Origin: Stentor roeselii
Taxonomy: Eukaryota > Ciliophora > Heterotrichea > Heterotrichida > Stentoridae
NCBI GenBank assembly: GCA_006503475.1
Contig: RSEH01000388.1
Coordinates: 1-28,366, forward strand
DNA length: 28,366 nt
Direction of reading: 5' to 3'
The notes under the pieces were generated by a model. That model made no database searches. It saw only the letters and a program-made list of their open reading frames with translations, and was not told the origin of the DNA. Positions 20,116-28,366 of this stretch are shown here, piece after piece (within the stretch, counting starts at the first letter, position 1; each line of letters opens with the position of its first letter). The translations under genes were made by a program, and so were the position numbers.

Positions 20116-20385
20116 AGGATCATTCATTTAAAATTAGGAATAGGATTAAGAAATTCTTTGTTTAAAGTTATTAACTAAGGAATTTAATTTATTTGTTATA
20201 TATTAACCAGTTCAAGTTGAATCATCATTTATCATATTTATTGTATGTAAATTTGAACAATCTAATTATTTATCCGATATAACATCTAAAATTTCAAATC
20301 CATATAAATGGAAGCTGATCTTAGTTCTAAGTTTAAAAGTCATAGGGGACGGTTGATTCCAAAATTGAATACTTAGTGAAAATGA

Positions 20386-20586
20386 AATAAAGAAGATAAT
20401 GCAAGGCCTCAGTGGAGATCAATCGAATCTCTAGATTTTGATCAATCTAATTGGGACTCACCACTCGCAATAGAAATTTTTATCAGCCTCGCTGAGAGAA
20501 ATAATTTTTCAGCAGTTTAAAGAAAATTTAAGAGGCTTGGCATCTTGAAAGAACTACGGGTAAAGCACTTGTCAGTGAGGAAGTGA
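20386..20586 (+). pseudogene. Coding relic, one internal TAA
   Basis: Between TGA 20383-20385 and TGA 20584-20586 a 66-codon frame has a balanced composition, with Trp, Asp, Pro and Ala in a region otherwise of low complexity. A single TAA interrupts it about two-thirds along. Richer base composition in this stretch than around it supports former coding. No family is recognised with certainty. Confidence 0.35.
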
Positions 20587-20774
20587 AAAAAATTTAAAAA
20601 ATTTTAAGAAATATTTTCAAGTCTTAGTCAGCTTCTAGAAATTTAAAGCTATATAGTGGTCTTTTGGATATTTAAATGTGACTCTGAGACCATTGTAATT
20701 TTATTGTGGTTTCTATGATAAAAATAGACCAATCTTTCCTCAAATATTGAGAATTTGAAGAAAAAATATAAATA

Positions 20775-21199
20775 AAAATTTATTTGTTATTGAAGCTGAA
20801 AGGTACCTGGGAAATCAGAATTTTTCTTATCAGACAGATATTTATTGTTTATAAGAATTTTTAGAAAGATCTTAAATGAAAATATATAAACTATCTTGTA
20901 TTGATTGGAGTTTATAAAGTTTTCAAGAGCTCTAGATAAATTAATTGAACAATTAAACATATTAAATTCATAAAAAAAGATCAATTGAAGAAGAACAACC
21001 AAAATGTTATGAAAGAAGAATTTCTTATCCTGAAATTCTGTGTGAATTTCTTGATAAAATCATAAAAAACCTAAAAAAAGCCTGATGTATTCATTATAAT
21101 TAGCTGATTTTTGATCAAAATGTTTAACTAACAGGGATATTAAGGATTGATTAGGTTGTTACAACATCAAGTGATTATATTACTCTTTTCTTTTAATAG
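20775..21199 (+). pseudogene. Possible kinase-like relic with many stops
   Basis: One plus-strand frame contains a segment resembling the kinase F-helix region (YQTDIYC, compare SDVYS) near 20820-20850, then a lysine-rich stretch and an acidic/proline stretch near 20985-21060. It carries eight TAA, four TAG and one TGA in about 141 codons. That is near the chance level for this composition, so the case rests only on weak motif resemblance. Confidence 0.25.
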
Positions 21200-21414
21200 A
21201 AAAATGTTGATACAGATTCTTTGATGCCTCAATAAATTGAATATTAAGTAATGTTTGGCTTCTATTTTTACTCATGATAGTTAATTCAATAAGTTCAAAT
21301 GACTTGATGAAATTTAATGAATTTTGAATAAAAGGTAAAAATCTTGAAAGCATCCAATTTTTAAGATAACTGGCTGTAACATCAGTCAAATAATTTGTGA
21401 AATAATGAACTTAT

Positions 21415-21910
21415 GATAAAAAGCAAGATATCTAAATCCATCATTTTAATATTTTTGAAGAATACAAAGGTTTAGAGTATAAAGGATTCAAGAAACTGAA
21501 TCAATACTTTTTTCTCTTAACATTTAAAGCTCCTTTCAAAGGAATATTAGAAAGTTCAAAAATCTAAATTGTCGCTAGAGGATGAACTGAGAAAAGTCAC
21601 TCCAAAGATTTATTTTATGATTTCGCTAAAGAACATGACAGTAGTGTCTCTAAAAACCCTCAAAATCTCACTGATACTCTTAAAATAACAATTAGTCTTA
21701 ATAACATTTACTTGGAAGTACTTCTTGATTAACTTCATGATCTTAAGTATTTTTTGCATAGAAATTTATTTTAAATGTATGTGAGACCAATCAAAGGTAA
21801 CCTTGCAAACAATAAACATTAAAAGGCAAACAGTTAGAAAAATAATTTTTTATATAACGCTGACAATTTAAAAACCAGGCAAAGTTTCAGTGAGAGGAGA
21901 ATACACTAAT
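21415..21910 (+). pseudogene. Coding relic with scattered stops, possibly kinase-derived
   Basis: A single plus-strand frame of about 165 codons has about seven stops (five TAA, one TAG, one TGA), roughly half the number expected by chance, and no frameshift is needed. It includes a hydrophobic helix followed by LKYFLH, similar to the helix before a kinase catalytic loop (LKYLH), but the HRD residues are not preserved. Likely a decayed gene; the kinase assignment is tentative. Confidence 0.3.
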
Positions 21911-22175
21911 GATATTTAACAGTTCAAAATTTTAACCAAGCAGAGCAAGTTAATAATAATTACTTCTTTATTAAAACATTCTTCAAGAAAATGCAGAAGT
22001 TTAAATTATATTCTGTCAATCCAGAAATTTATAAACAACTTAATAATTAATCCAATATTTTCTTAATATTCTAATCTAAAAAATTCCAAAATCATTTGAA
22101 ATTTTAATCAACTCTCCTTAACACCCTAATCCAAAATCATCCCTTCTTCAATCATCTAAACCTTTCAACATGTAA
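21911..22175. promoter_or_regulatory. 5' flank of the compact gene block
   Basis: AT-rich sequence becomes pyrimidine- and A-rich with few G over the last 120 bp before ATG 22176. An ATG at 22170 is followed directly by TAA, so the start is the next ATG. No specific promoter element was recognised. This marks the change from relic-rich DNA on the left to closely packed genes on the right. Confidence 0.35.
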
Positions 22176-22874
22176 ATGGAGGAGTCACTCAATCAATCAG
22201 AAAACGACGCGGAATCACAAAAGTTACTATACAAATACCAATACGCCTTTTTGCATATGCAGAAGTCCTTCACTTCCCTATTCAAAATCATCCGTCTCTA
22301 CGAACAAAAAGTGACATTCAGGTACTTAGTCCGATGGAAATCTCAAACTTTCAACCAGGTCTTCAAATTGAAATTTTTCATCTTTCGACTGAAGCTGAAA
22401 TCATCAGAAAGCAAAATGAGAAACCATTTCCGTCTTTCTCTTCAAAAAGCTTTTTCTGAGCTTATAAATGCAGCTAACTATTTGCAGTACTTGGCTGTCC
22501 TCAGAAATCAGTTCAAAAAAGTGCAGGAAAGCAATACGAGAGAATTGAATGTCATGGAAAAAGAAATGATTAACTTGAAGAGAAGTCAGGCAGAACTGGA
22601 AAATATCACCAAAGGATACACGAAAAGAGAAATCGGGTTTAAAATGAAAATTGATCTCAATGGAAATAAGAATCTTTTGGAGAAATTGAAAAATGAAAAT
22701 AAACAGATAAGAAATGATCTTTGTGATATTGATAACAGAACTTTTAGCTTTTTTAAAGACCTTGGGATTATCATGGATGAACTGGAAGAAATGAAAAAGA
22801 GGAAATTAAGAAAAATCAAGAAAAAGACGAAAGTTGTAATTAAAGGCAAGCCAGTCTTTGTTGGGCAAGTTTAA
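22176..22874 (+). CDS. Basic coiled-coil protein, unknown function
   Basis: Intact 232-aa frame from ATG 22176 to TAA. Residues about 15-110 are helical and basic, with a FRYLVRWKSQ motif (W54) that resembles a single SFI1/centrin-binding repeat (L..W+), though one copy is not diagnostic. Residues about 110-215 form a charged coiled coil, and the C terminus is strongly basic (about 209-226, Lys/Arg-rich). No signal peptide or membrane segment. A cytoskeletal or basal-body role is possible in a ciliate but is a guess. ELP4 starts about 40 bp downstream on the same strand, so the two are tightly spaced; the codon use resembles the neighbouring conserved genes rather than the left compartment. 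Confidence 0.8.
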   Translation: MEESLNQSENDAESQKLLYKYQYAFLHMQKSFTSLFKIIRLYEQKVTFRYLVRWKSQTFNQVFKLKFFIFRLKLKSSESKMRNHFRLSLQKAFSELINAANYLQYLAVLRNQFKKVQESNTRELNVMEKEMINLKRSQAELENITKGYTKREIGFKMKIDLNGNKNLLEKLKNENKQIRNDLCDIDNRTFSFFKDLGIIMDELEEMKKRKLRKIKKKTKVVIKGKPVFVGQV

Positions 22875-22914
22875 TAGATAAATTATTGGTTTAAACTTGG
22901 AATTGCAGTAACTG

Positions 22915-23703
22915 ATGGTGAGATTATTAAAAATGAATTCAAGACATGTAAGGTCACTCTCTGTTCCAAATAGAATCCTCTCAGCAAGATTCGGCATTCC
23001 TTCTCTCGACAGCCTCTTAAACGGAGGAATCCCTTTAGGCTCTCTTGTATTACTCGAATCAGGAGAAACGACTGAAACTCTCTTCACCAAAGCTTACCTA
23101 GGAGAAGGTGCAGTATGCAAAGACCAATTACTAGTTTACTCTGAAAGTGAAAAACAATCAGAAATCGGTAAAATGAAAAGAATCGGAAACCTTTCAGTTC
23201 GAGGCACAACATCGATTCGTTACGAGACATTCAGCAAGTCAAGTTCAATAACCCAGCCGTACTCAATTGACATCGGATCAGTAAACCCTGACTACGAAGA
23301 CTACCACTACTCAATAATAAACTGTTCATCAGAAGACCTGTATCACCACTTATGGCTAAAAATCAAAGACGACTTAAAAAAATCCTCAGGAGGGTCCAGG
23401 GTGTTAATCGGAGACTTCTTAGGACTTGCCTGGCCGCATCAGTCTTTATCAGAGATCTTCGAGTTCCTTCGATCAGTGAAGACTCTTCTTAGGTCGAAGA
23501 ATTCAGTTTGTCTGATAACAGTTCCTTTAAAGTCATTATCTGCGAATTTGAAACAAATGCTTTGGCAAGCAAGTGACATCGTCATTCTCAGTGGCACTGA
23601 TTTCATTTCAATAGAAAAACCTCCTAAGTCAGTGATGCTAAATGAAAAGAAATACTTAGTAGTTAACAATAATGGACTACCAGTCCTCGAATCATTTAAT
23701 TAA
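22915..23703 (+). CDS. ELP4: Elongator complex subunit ELP4
   Basis: Intact 262-aa frame. The N-terminal GIPSLDSLLNGGIPLGSLVLL block (about residues 23-45) is the hallmark of the RecA-like Elp4/PAXNEB fold, and YHHLWLKIKDDL, RVLIGDFLGLAWP and the later RSVKTLLRSKNSVCLITVP strand-helix-strand fit the family. Elp4 forms the Elp4-5-6 ring of Elongator, which with Elp1-3 adds the cm5-type group to wobble uridine of tRNAs; the ring binds tRNA. At 262 aa it is shorter than the yeast and human proteins (over 400 aa), lacking terminal extensions but keeping the core. The start could be ATG 22915 or the in-frame ATG 22933. Its stop codon lies 2 bp from the stop of the convergent Rab gene, so the transcripts must overlap at their 3' ends. 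Confidence 0.85.
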   Translation: MVRLLKMNSRHVRSLSVPNRILSARFGIPSLDSLLNGGIPLGSLVLLESGETTETLFTKAYLGEGAVCKDQLLVYSESEKQSEIGKMKRIGNLSVRGTTSIRYETFSKSSSITQPYSIDIGSVNPDYEDYHYSIINCSSEDLYHHLWLKIKDDLKKSSGGSRVLIGDFLGLAWPHQSLSEIFEFLRSVKTLLRSKNSVCLITVPLKSLSANLKQMLWQASDIVILSGTDFISIEKPPKSVMLNEKKYLVVNNNGLPVLESFN

Positions 23704-23705
23704 AG

Positions 23706-24320
23706 TTAAGAACAACAAGAGCCCTGGTCTTCTTGCTTTTCTTTTAATGTCTCGTTGTCACTTTTCGACCCTTCCTTGACTACCAAGCTTTTCGCGTAGT
23801 TTTGAGCTGCATGTGCAACGATTTCAAATAATTCATTAACTTGAGTGTCTTTCGAAGCTGAAATCAAGAAAATTTCATTGTAAAAATTTTCCTTTTTCAC
23901 TAGTTTCATCATTGTTTCCATGCTGAACTTCTGAGATTTTTTCAAGTCGATTTTATTTCCTACTAAAAAAACTGGTGGCGCCTTATTCGGCTCGTATCCT
24001 CCGAATTCATGAAATTCTTCACTCCAGCCTTTAACACTTTCGAAAGAGTGAGGGTTGGAAAGGTCAAAAACTATGATGCATGCATGGCAGTTCCGGAAAA
24101 ATAAACGAGATAAACTTGCGAAGCGCTCTTGACCAGCTGTGTCCCAGATTTGAAGTTCAATTGATGAAGACCCAAGGTCTACTTGCTTCACTGTTAAACC
24201 ACCTGAAACTGTTGCCATTGTTGTTAATGAAAATTCATTCTTGGTGAATCTTTTTATTATGCTGGTCTTTCCGACGTTGGAGTCTCCTAAAAGGATGATC
24301 TTCAGAGAATTTTTTACCAT
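23706..24320 (-). CDS. Rab family small GTPase, nearest Rab5/21/22-type
   Basis: Intact 204-aa frame from ATG 24318-24320 to TAA. All nucleotide-binding motifs are present: P-loop GDSNVGKTS (12-20), the switch I Thr within ATVSGG, WDTAGQERF in switch II with the catalytic Gln, VGNKIDL for guanine specificity, and SAS in place of the usual SAK. The C-terminal CCS is a prenylation signal of Rab type, placing the protein on membranes, where Rabs recruit tethering and motor effectors. Two deviations are visible: Ser follows the switch I Thr where most Rabs have Gly, and the Phe of the following GxxF is Leu. Either could alter effector choice. ATG is 43 bp from the stop of the upstream 399-aa gene on the same strand. 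Confidence 0.92.
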   Translation of the reverse strand: MVKNSLKIILLGDSNVGKTSIIKRFTKNEFSLTTMATVSGGLTVKQVDLGSSSIELQIWDTAGQERFASLSRLFFRNCHACIIVFDLSNPHSFESVKGWSEEFHEFGGYEPNKAPPVFLVGNKIDLKKSQKFSMETMMKLVKKENFYNEIFLISASKDTQVNELFEIVAHAAQNYAKSLVVKEGSKSDNETLKEKQEDQGSCCS

Positions 24321-24363
24321 TTAATTACGAAGTTGATGATTTTTTTGAAAGTTTTAGTTACTT

Positions 24364-25563
24364 TCACAGGTCTTTTACTATCAATCTGGTTTTTTTGCTT
24401 CTGGATTTTGAGATTGTTTTGTAGATTTCTTTGAATTCGGTTTTGCCGTATTTGATTTTTAAAAAGTACCAATTTCCTTCTTTGTCCTGCAAAAAGTCGC
24501 AGGCTAGTTCTGTTAGTTTGCTGTTGTCGAGGTAGTAATAATCGATTTTACCCCATAAGTACTCAGTCATTTGAATGATTTCTGAGAAACTTTGATTTTT
24601 CCCTTCGAACAAGCTCGTTAAACCCGGTTGATTAGAAGTTAAAAATCTGATTGAAGGTGAACAATTATTTATTTCTGTATTTGTTGAATGTGTATTTCCA
24701 GTTTTATTCTGAAAAATTTTGACAAATTTAATTTTTTCATTATCAACTTCTTCCTTCAAAGAAGTGATTTCTTTCCAGTCAGTTCCAGTTTTCATCGCTT
24801 TTTTAACATCTTTATGAAAAATGACTGTCCTTATCATATCTTGAGTGAGTTCTTTATCTTTCGGGCCAAAGCTCGCTCTAGTATCAATTTTGCAGTCAAA
24901 TCGATTTTTATTACTAAAAATGAGAACTTTTTTAAACTCATTCAAGATTACACGATACTTCGCAATTCTCAACCCTTTTGGCATGATGAACTTCTGAATG
25001 ATAAGATCAGGTTTAAGGTTAAGAAGAAAAGTGCCAAGCGAGTTAATTGAAAACTCAAGAATTTTATCTTCTCGATATTTCATGATAGCCAAAGGGTAGG
25101 TAAACGGCTGAGTATCAGGAACATTTGGATGCAATTTTTTAAGGAATTTGATGGCATCAGTGATTTCGAAGGCTTCTTGGATTTTTAGCACTTTTTCTGA
25201 ATCAACGAGCATAATCTTCTGGAAACCGCAGTTGATTATTATCGAGGTTGGAACTGGGATGTGAAAATGAGAGTCTTTCGACTTTATCACTGAAAGGATC
25301 TGAAAAGTGTCAAGTCCTGAGAGGATGTTACTGTAAGTCCTTGCAAGTATTTCTGAATGGTACTTGTTTGGGTCTGAAATCGTTGAACGTCTGATAAAAC
25401 TCGCTGATAACCCTCTTTTTGATTTAATCAGTGTCTTCTGACTTAAATCCTGAGGACGATACTTAAACGTCGTGCACTTCTCTAATTTCGAGCAAGAATT
25501 ACTAAACTTTCCTGATAAATCCAAACTTTTCTGAATTTTTCTTCTAATTTTTCCAGATTCCAT
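24364..25563 (-). CDS. Conserved-looking protein of unknown function, 399 aa
   Basis: The frame is open further upstream, to 25785, but that part is antisense to NOC3 exon 1, so the ATG at 25561-25563 (MESGKIRR) is chosen, giving 399 aa and a TGA stop. The N-terminal about 75 residues are basic and Ser-rich, probably disordered. From about 80 it is a mixed alpha/beta protein with an LIIQKFIMPKG...KYRVIL segment and, near the C terminus, an LACDFLQDKEGNWYFLKIK segment (W365). The pairing of a QKFI...YRV strand with a later DF..D..G.WYF strand faintly recalls ATP-grasp ligases of the tubulin-tyrosine-ligase type, but I cannot place the metal- and ATP-binding residues, so no function is assigned. 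It is expressed divergently from NOC3 over 35 bp. Confidence 0.8.
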   Translation of the reverse strand: MESGKIRRKIQKSLDLSGKFSNSCSKLEKCTTFKYRPQDLSQKTLIKSKRGLSASFIRRSTISDPNKYHSEILARTYSNILSGLDTFQILSVIKSKDSHFHIPVPTSIIINCGFQKIMLVDSEKVLKIQEAFEITDAIKFLKKLHPNVPDTQPFTYPLAIMKYREDKILEFSINSLGTFLLNLKPDLIIQKFIMPKGLRIAKYRVILNEFKKVLIFSNKNRFDCKIDTRASFGPKDKELTQDMIRTVIFHKDVKKAMKTGTDWKEITSLKEEVDNEKIKFVKIFQNKTGNTHSTNTEINNCSPSIRFLTSNQPGLTSLFEGKNQSFSEIIQMTEYLWGKIDYYYLDNSKLTELACDFLQDKEGNWYFLKIKYGKTEFKEIYKTISKSRSKKTRLIVKDL

Positions 25564-25598
25564 TAATTTCAAAGTAATCCTTAGAAACCTGAATAAAA
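25564..25598. promoter_or_regulatory. 35-bp bidirectional start-codon interval
   Basis: Only 35 bp separate the ATG of the minus-strand 399-aa gene (25561-25563) from the ATG of NOC3 (25599). Both 5' UTRs and any core promoter must fit here or overlap the opposite gene's coding sequence. No TATA-like element stands out beyond general A/T richness. Confidence 0.6.
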
Positions 25599-27074
25599 AT
25601 GGGAAGAAGAAACAAGAAACTTGCGAAGCTTCAACAAGCACAACAAGCTCGTGAGTTTCTTCGACACAAAGAAAAACACACAAGTTTCTATTCTTTACCC
25701 TCTGATGAGAAGCGAATCGAGATAGCTTACACAAGCACAATAATCTTAAGCAACCCTGAACTTCAATACACGAAACTCGAGTCACTTTTCGAGTTATGCG
25801 AAGACCCAGATCTCGAGATCCGTGCTTTGTCGATTTCCTCTCTTTGCAGCATTTTCATCGACATTCTTCCAGGTTACAAAATAAAGTCTCATGAGGAGGA
25901 AAAGATTTCATTATCAAAAGAAACAAAAGCACTGAGAATATATGAGTCAGACTTGTTGAAGTATTATTCTAGGTTTATTGAAATTGTGGAAAATGTGAAC
26001 TCGCTTGGAGCCATCAGCGTCATTTGTCGGCTTCTTGTGAAACTCAGTCATTTTAACTACAGGGAAAAACTTCTGAACCTTGCTCTTCGGTTTATTAATG
26101 ACTCGCCTGATGAGGTGGTTGATGTTCTTCAGATTATTCTCACGTCGAATGACCTTGAGTTCAGGTTTGTCACTGTCAAGACTATCGAGCAGTATGTAAA
26201 ATCCACGTCTTTCAAGATAATCCCGGAAAAAATCATTGAAATCTTGGCAAGTCTTAAATTCAATAAACTTCAAAACGACCTGCCAATGAAAAGAAAAAGA
26301 GAAGAAGAAGATATTGAAGGGAAAAAAGCAGAACAAGAAGTGGTTTATGTAAAATTTATTTAGAACCAGAAGACTCTTAGAGAAGTTCTTTCAATTTACT
26401 TTTTAGTAGTAAAGAGATATTTTAATACGAAACTTCTTACACCTACTTTAAAAGGACTTTGCAAATTCGCAGAAATGTTGAACATTGAAATTGTTTTAGA
26501 CCTGGTGAAGAACTTGCTGGATTTACTTAAAGAAAAAAAAATCAAATCGATTAATCGTTTTCACTGCATCTTCGCCTGCATCAGAATAATTTCTTCTACT
26601 CAGCAAGTCCTGAAATTCGAAGACAAAGACCTGACAAAGATCTTGTATAATGCACTTCTGGTCCCTCCTAGTGACAGGCCTTCTCAACGAATAATGATCC
26701 AAGGACTATCATGGTTATTAGTCGAGCAGAAACAGTTTTCTTACGACCTGGTTTCTGCCTTTTTAAAGAGAATCATGCAAGTCGCTTTTCATTGTGACTT
26801 GGAACTAATGAGGAGCCTTTTGTGTCTTTCAAAGCAGATCATGTTGAAGTTTCCGAAATCTTCATCTCTTCTCGAAGAAGACGAATCCACAGGTCACTAC
26901 AACGCTTCAATTCCAGACCCGTACTTAGCAGAAGCCAGCAGCTCTTCACTAGTTTCAGAACTTTCACTGTTAAAAACAATAAAAGATAGCCAAGTGAGTG
27001 CTTTGATCAAGTCTCTCTCTTCGAAACTCCCTTCAACTTCAAAACCTTTGGATTATTTAAATAGTTTTGAATAA
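25599..27074 (+). CDS. NOC3: Nucleolar complex protein 3 (NOC3), two exons joined over a 15-nt intron
   Basis: Exons 25599-26348 and 26364-27074 encode 486 aa. Exon 1 holds the N-terminal NOC3 domain (about residues 30-150), including the SLCSIFIDILPGYKI block and the LRIYESDLLKYY helix. Exon 2 continues without frame change into the CBF/NOC3 C-terminal repeats: LSIYFLVVKRYFNTKLLTP, LKGLCKFAEMLN, and a C-terminal IPDPYLAEASSSSLVSELSLL block matching the conserved DPE-C-A-SS-LWEL region. Noc3 works with Noc2 in late nucleolar steps of 60S subunit maturation and, in yeast, also in replication licensing. It is shorter than yeast Noc3 (about 660 aa), mainly lacking an acidic N terminus and inter-domain linkers. 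A Lys/Glu-rich linker ends exon 1. Divergent from the 399-aa gene; the next gene begins right after its stop. Confidence 0.9.
26349..26363 (+). other. 15-nt spliceosomal intron in NOC3
   Basis: gtaaaatttatttag lies between ...VVY and NQKTLRE.... It starts GTA and ends TAG. Removing it joins two halves of NOC3 in frame across a conserved region, and keeping it puts an in-frame TAG into the mRNA. Heterotrich ciliates such as Stentor are known for introns of this length, which is a strong hint to the organism. It is a multiple of three, so only the internal stop, not frame, reveals it. Confidence 0.92.
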
Positions 27075-27533
27075 ATGGGACTTAAAGGGTCAAAACACAT
27101 CAGTTTGCCAAATGTCGTCGATACTTGCTCTAGTCAAGAGTTTCTGTTGAAAAGAAAACTTCATGATCGAAATGAATTCACTCTTGCAAGGATTTCGAGA
27201 GATGAGTATTTGGATACTGAAGAAGATAGCTTTAATGCAAGTCATAATGGGAAACGACCTACTTTTCTTGAACCTCCTAATGTTCATGATGATGTCTCGA
27301 AGGAACTTTTCAGACAGAGTAGTGTCAGAAGTGAAGTCAATGAATTTACTTATGCGAAAGAACAGTTGGCTCGCAAGAAAAATAAAAGTCACATTGATAA
27401 AAGTGTCAATTTGGAAGATAAGAAGAAGATTAGGAAGAGGAAGAAGAAAAGTACGAAAAGGCATCGAAGTCATGAACCTCCTGAAAATACAGGTTCTAGT
27501 GAAAGGCCTGTGATTGGTAATCAGTGTAATTAA
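27075..27533 (+). CDS. Small basic protein with myristoylation-type N terminus
   Basis: 152-aa frame starting at the base after the NOC3 stop codon and ending at TAA. It begins MGLKGSK, which fits the N-myristoylation consensus (Gly2, Ser6, Lys7), and has a Lys/Arg-rich block at about 116-131 that could aid membrane binding or nuclear import. The rest is polar and probably disordered, with no domain recognised. There is no other in-frame Met, so the start is ATG 27075 if the gene is real. Zero spacing from NOC3 means its 5' UTR and promoter would lie inside the NOC3 coding end, or that both come from one transcript. An overlapping +1 frame (27163-27513) is rich in Arg, Met and Lys and looks like a shadow. 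Confidence 0.65.
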   Translation: MGLKGSKHISLPNVVDTCSSQEFLLKRKLHDRNEFTLARISRDEYLDTEEDSFNASHNGKRPTFLEPPNVHDDVSKELFRQSSVRSEVNEFTYAKEQLARKKNKSHIDKSVNLEDKKKIRKRKKKSTKRHRSHEPPENTGSSERPVIGNQCN

Positions 27534-27893
27534 TTTATGAATGGGGAGAATTTTGATTGGGTTCTTTGGTTATCTGAAATTTTTTATTGGTGGCTATTTT
27601 GTGTTTAAATGAATTTTTGGGACTGGTTTATTTACCATTTATATAATTACCTAAACTAATTTAATAGTAATAATCTTGTGTTTTATATTTTTTAGATAAT
27701 TGGTTAAGAGTCTAGGTACTCAATTTAAGTGTGGAATTTATACTAAATATGAATGCCTTTTAAGTTAATAAAGTAGAATTGCTTGTCTCTTTTTACAAAA
27801 TCAAATTTAATAATGTTCGGTTTAATCCATAAATTCATTCATTTTCTCTGTAAAGATAAATAATCAAAATTACGAATTCCTATATCAGAATAA
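27534..27893. other. AT-rich 3' flank of the compact gene block
   Basis: No gene or RNA was recognised. G/T-rich sequence just after the stop (27534-27620) gives way to low-complexity AT-rich DNA. It presumably includes the 3' UTR of the small basic protein. Confidence 0.4.
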
Positions 27894-28366
27894 ATGTTCC
27901 ATCATATTTTCGAGTATGAAAAATATTTTCAAATATTATTTAAACGAATGCAAGATGAAAATCCAATAGTTTCAGATCACTATTTAAGAAGTCTTAAGCA
28001 AACAATTTATAACGATAATTTTACTGCGAAACATGACATTTTCACAAATAATTTTTGACAAGCTACACGAAGATGAGAAAATCAAAAATAAATGTTGTAA
28101 GAATCTTTGACCAGGGCATCATATATCTATTAATTCTGCTGGGAACTACCATTTGAAACTGAAATCATTGAAATAGAGCTAAAATAAATCGCAATTTTCA
28201 ATATGTACAACCAAGGCAGGTGTTATAAGTTCATTACCTTCATGGTTTCACATATTTAGGCCAAGACTCTAATAGAAGAATCTTTGTGACAACTATTTAA
28301 TAGGCTTAGTGGTCCCGAGCTTATTTCAGATGATTTAAGCCCTACTCGAAAGATGAAAAACTTTAA
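27894..28366 (+). pseudogene. Coding-like stretch with scattered stops running off the window
   Basis: An ATG at 27894 opens a 54-codon frame ending at TGA 28056-28058. The same frame continues coding-like to the window edge through seven more stops (four TAA, one TAG, two TGA) without needing a frameshift. The base composition is richer than the flank, and the translated segments have globular-looking composition with Gly, Pro and Cys in places. No family was recognised. It is most likely a decayed gene. The stop count, eight in about 155 codons, is only somewhat below chance, so certainty is low. Confidence 0.3.

Noticed and set aside
25564-25785. N-terminal 74-residue extension of the 399-aa gene
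   Set aside because: It is antisense to the conserved NOC3 exon 1, is Cys/Phe/Leu-rich without family character, and a good ATG exists at 25561-25563.
27090-27513. Frames overlapping the small basic protein (27163-27513 + and 27090-27473 -)
   Set aside because: Skewed composition typical of shadow frames over a Lys/Arg/Ser-rich coding sequence; the 27075 frame has the better start and ending.

Overview
The window looks like macronuclear-type DNA from a heterotrich ciliate, most likely Stentor or a close relative. This is an inference from three things. One gene needs a 15-nt intron (GTA...TAG, 26349-26363) to restore a conserved protein. All three standard stop codons end intact genes: TAA (ELP4, NOC3), TAG (the genes ending at 9576 and 20115) and TGA (the genes ending at 16017 and 24364). 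The protein types are also typical: beta-helix/multi-TM surface proteins, WD40 proteins and expanded kinases, in AT-rich DNA.

There are two compartments. From 1 to about 22.1 kb the DNA is AT-rich and gene-poor for a ciliate. It carries lineage-expanded families and decayed copies. These are the tail of an upstream gene (3-188); a 5'-truncated and 3'-broken beta-helix/multi-TM protein (302-3685) with a 3' family fragment (4385-4874); a GC-rich hairpin-dense island of unknown nature (about 5413-5850); two tail-to-tail paralogs of about 1,075 aa with an identical N-terminal C2HC zinc-finger layout and a cryptic beta-propeller (6343-9576 + and 12308-15526 -); a B-box-like/WD40 protein (16017-18086 -); a protein kinase (18871-20115 +); and several kinase- or WD40-like relics between them.

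From about 22.2 to 27.5 kb lies a compact block of mostly conserved genes with richer base composition: a coiled-coil protein, ELP4 (Elongator, tRNA wobble-uridine modification), a Rab GTPase, a 399-aa unknown, NOC3 (60S ribosome biogenesis) and a small basic protein with a myristoylation-type N terminus. Spacing is extreme. Two bases separate the ELP4 and Rab stop codons, 35 bp separate the divergent start codons of the 399-aa gene and NOC3, and 0 bp separate the NOC3 stop from the next ATG. After 27.5 kb the sequence returns to AT-rich DNA with a stop-riddled, coding-like stretch to the window end.

No tRNA, rRNA, CRISPR array or recognisable transposase gene was found. The most interesting items are the C2HC/cryptic-propeller family, the hairpin-rich island, and the kinase relic whose only in-frame stops over 184 codons are two TAA.
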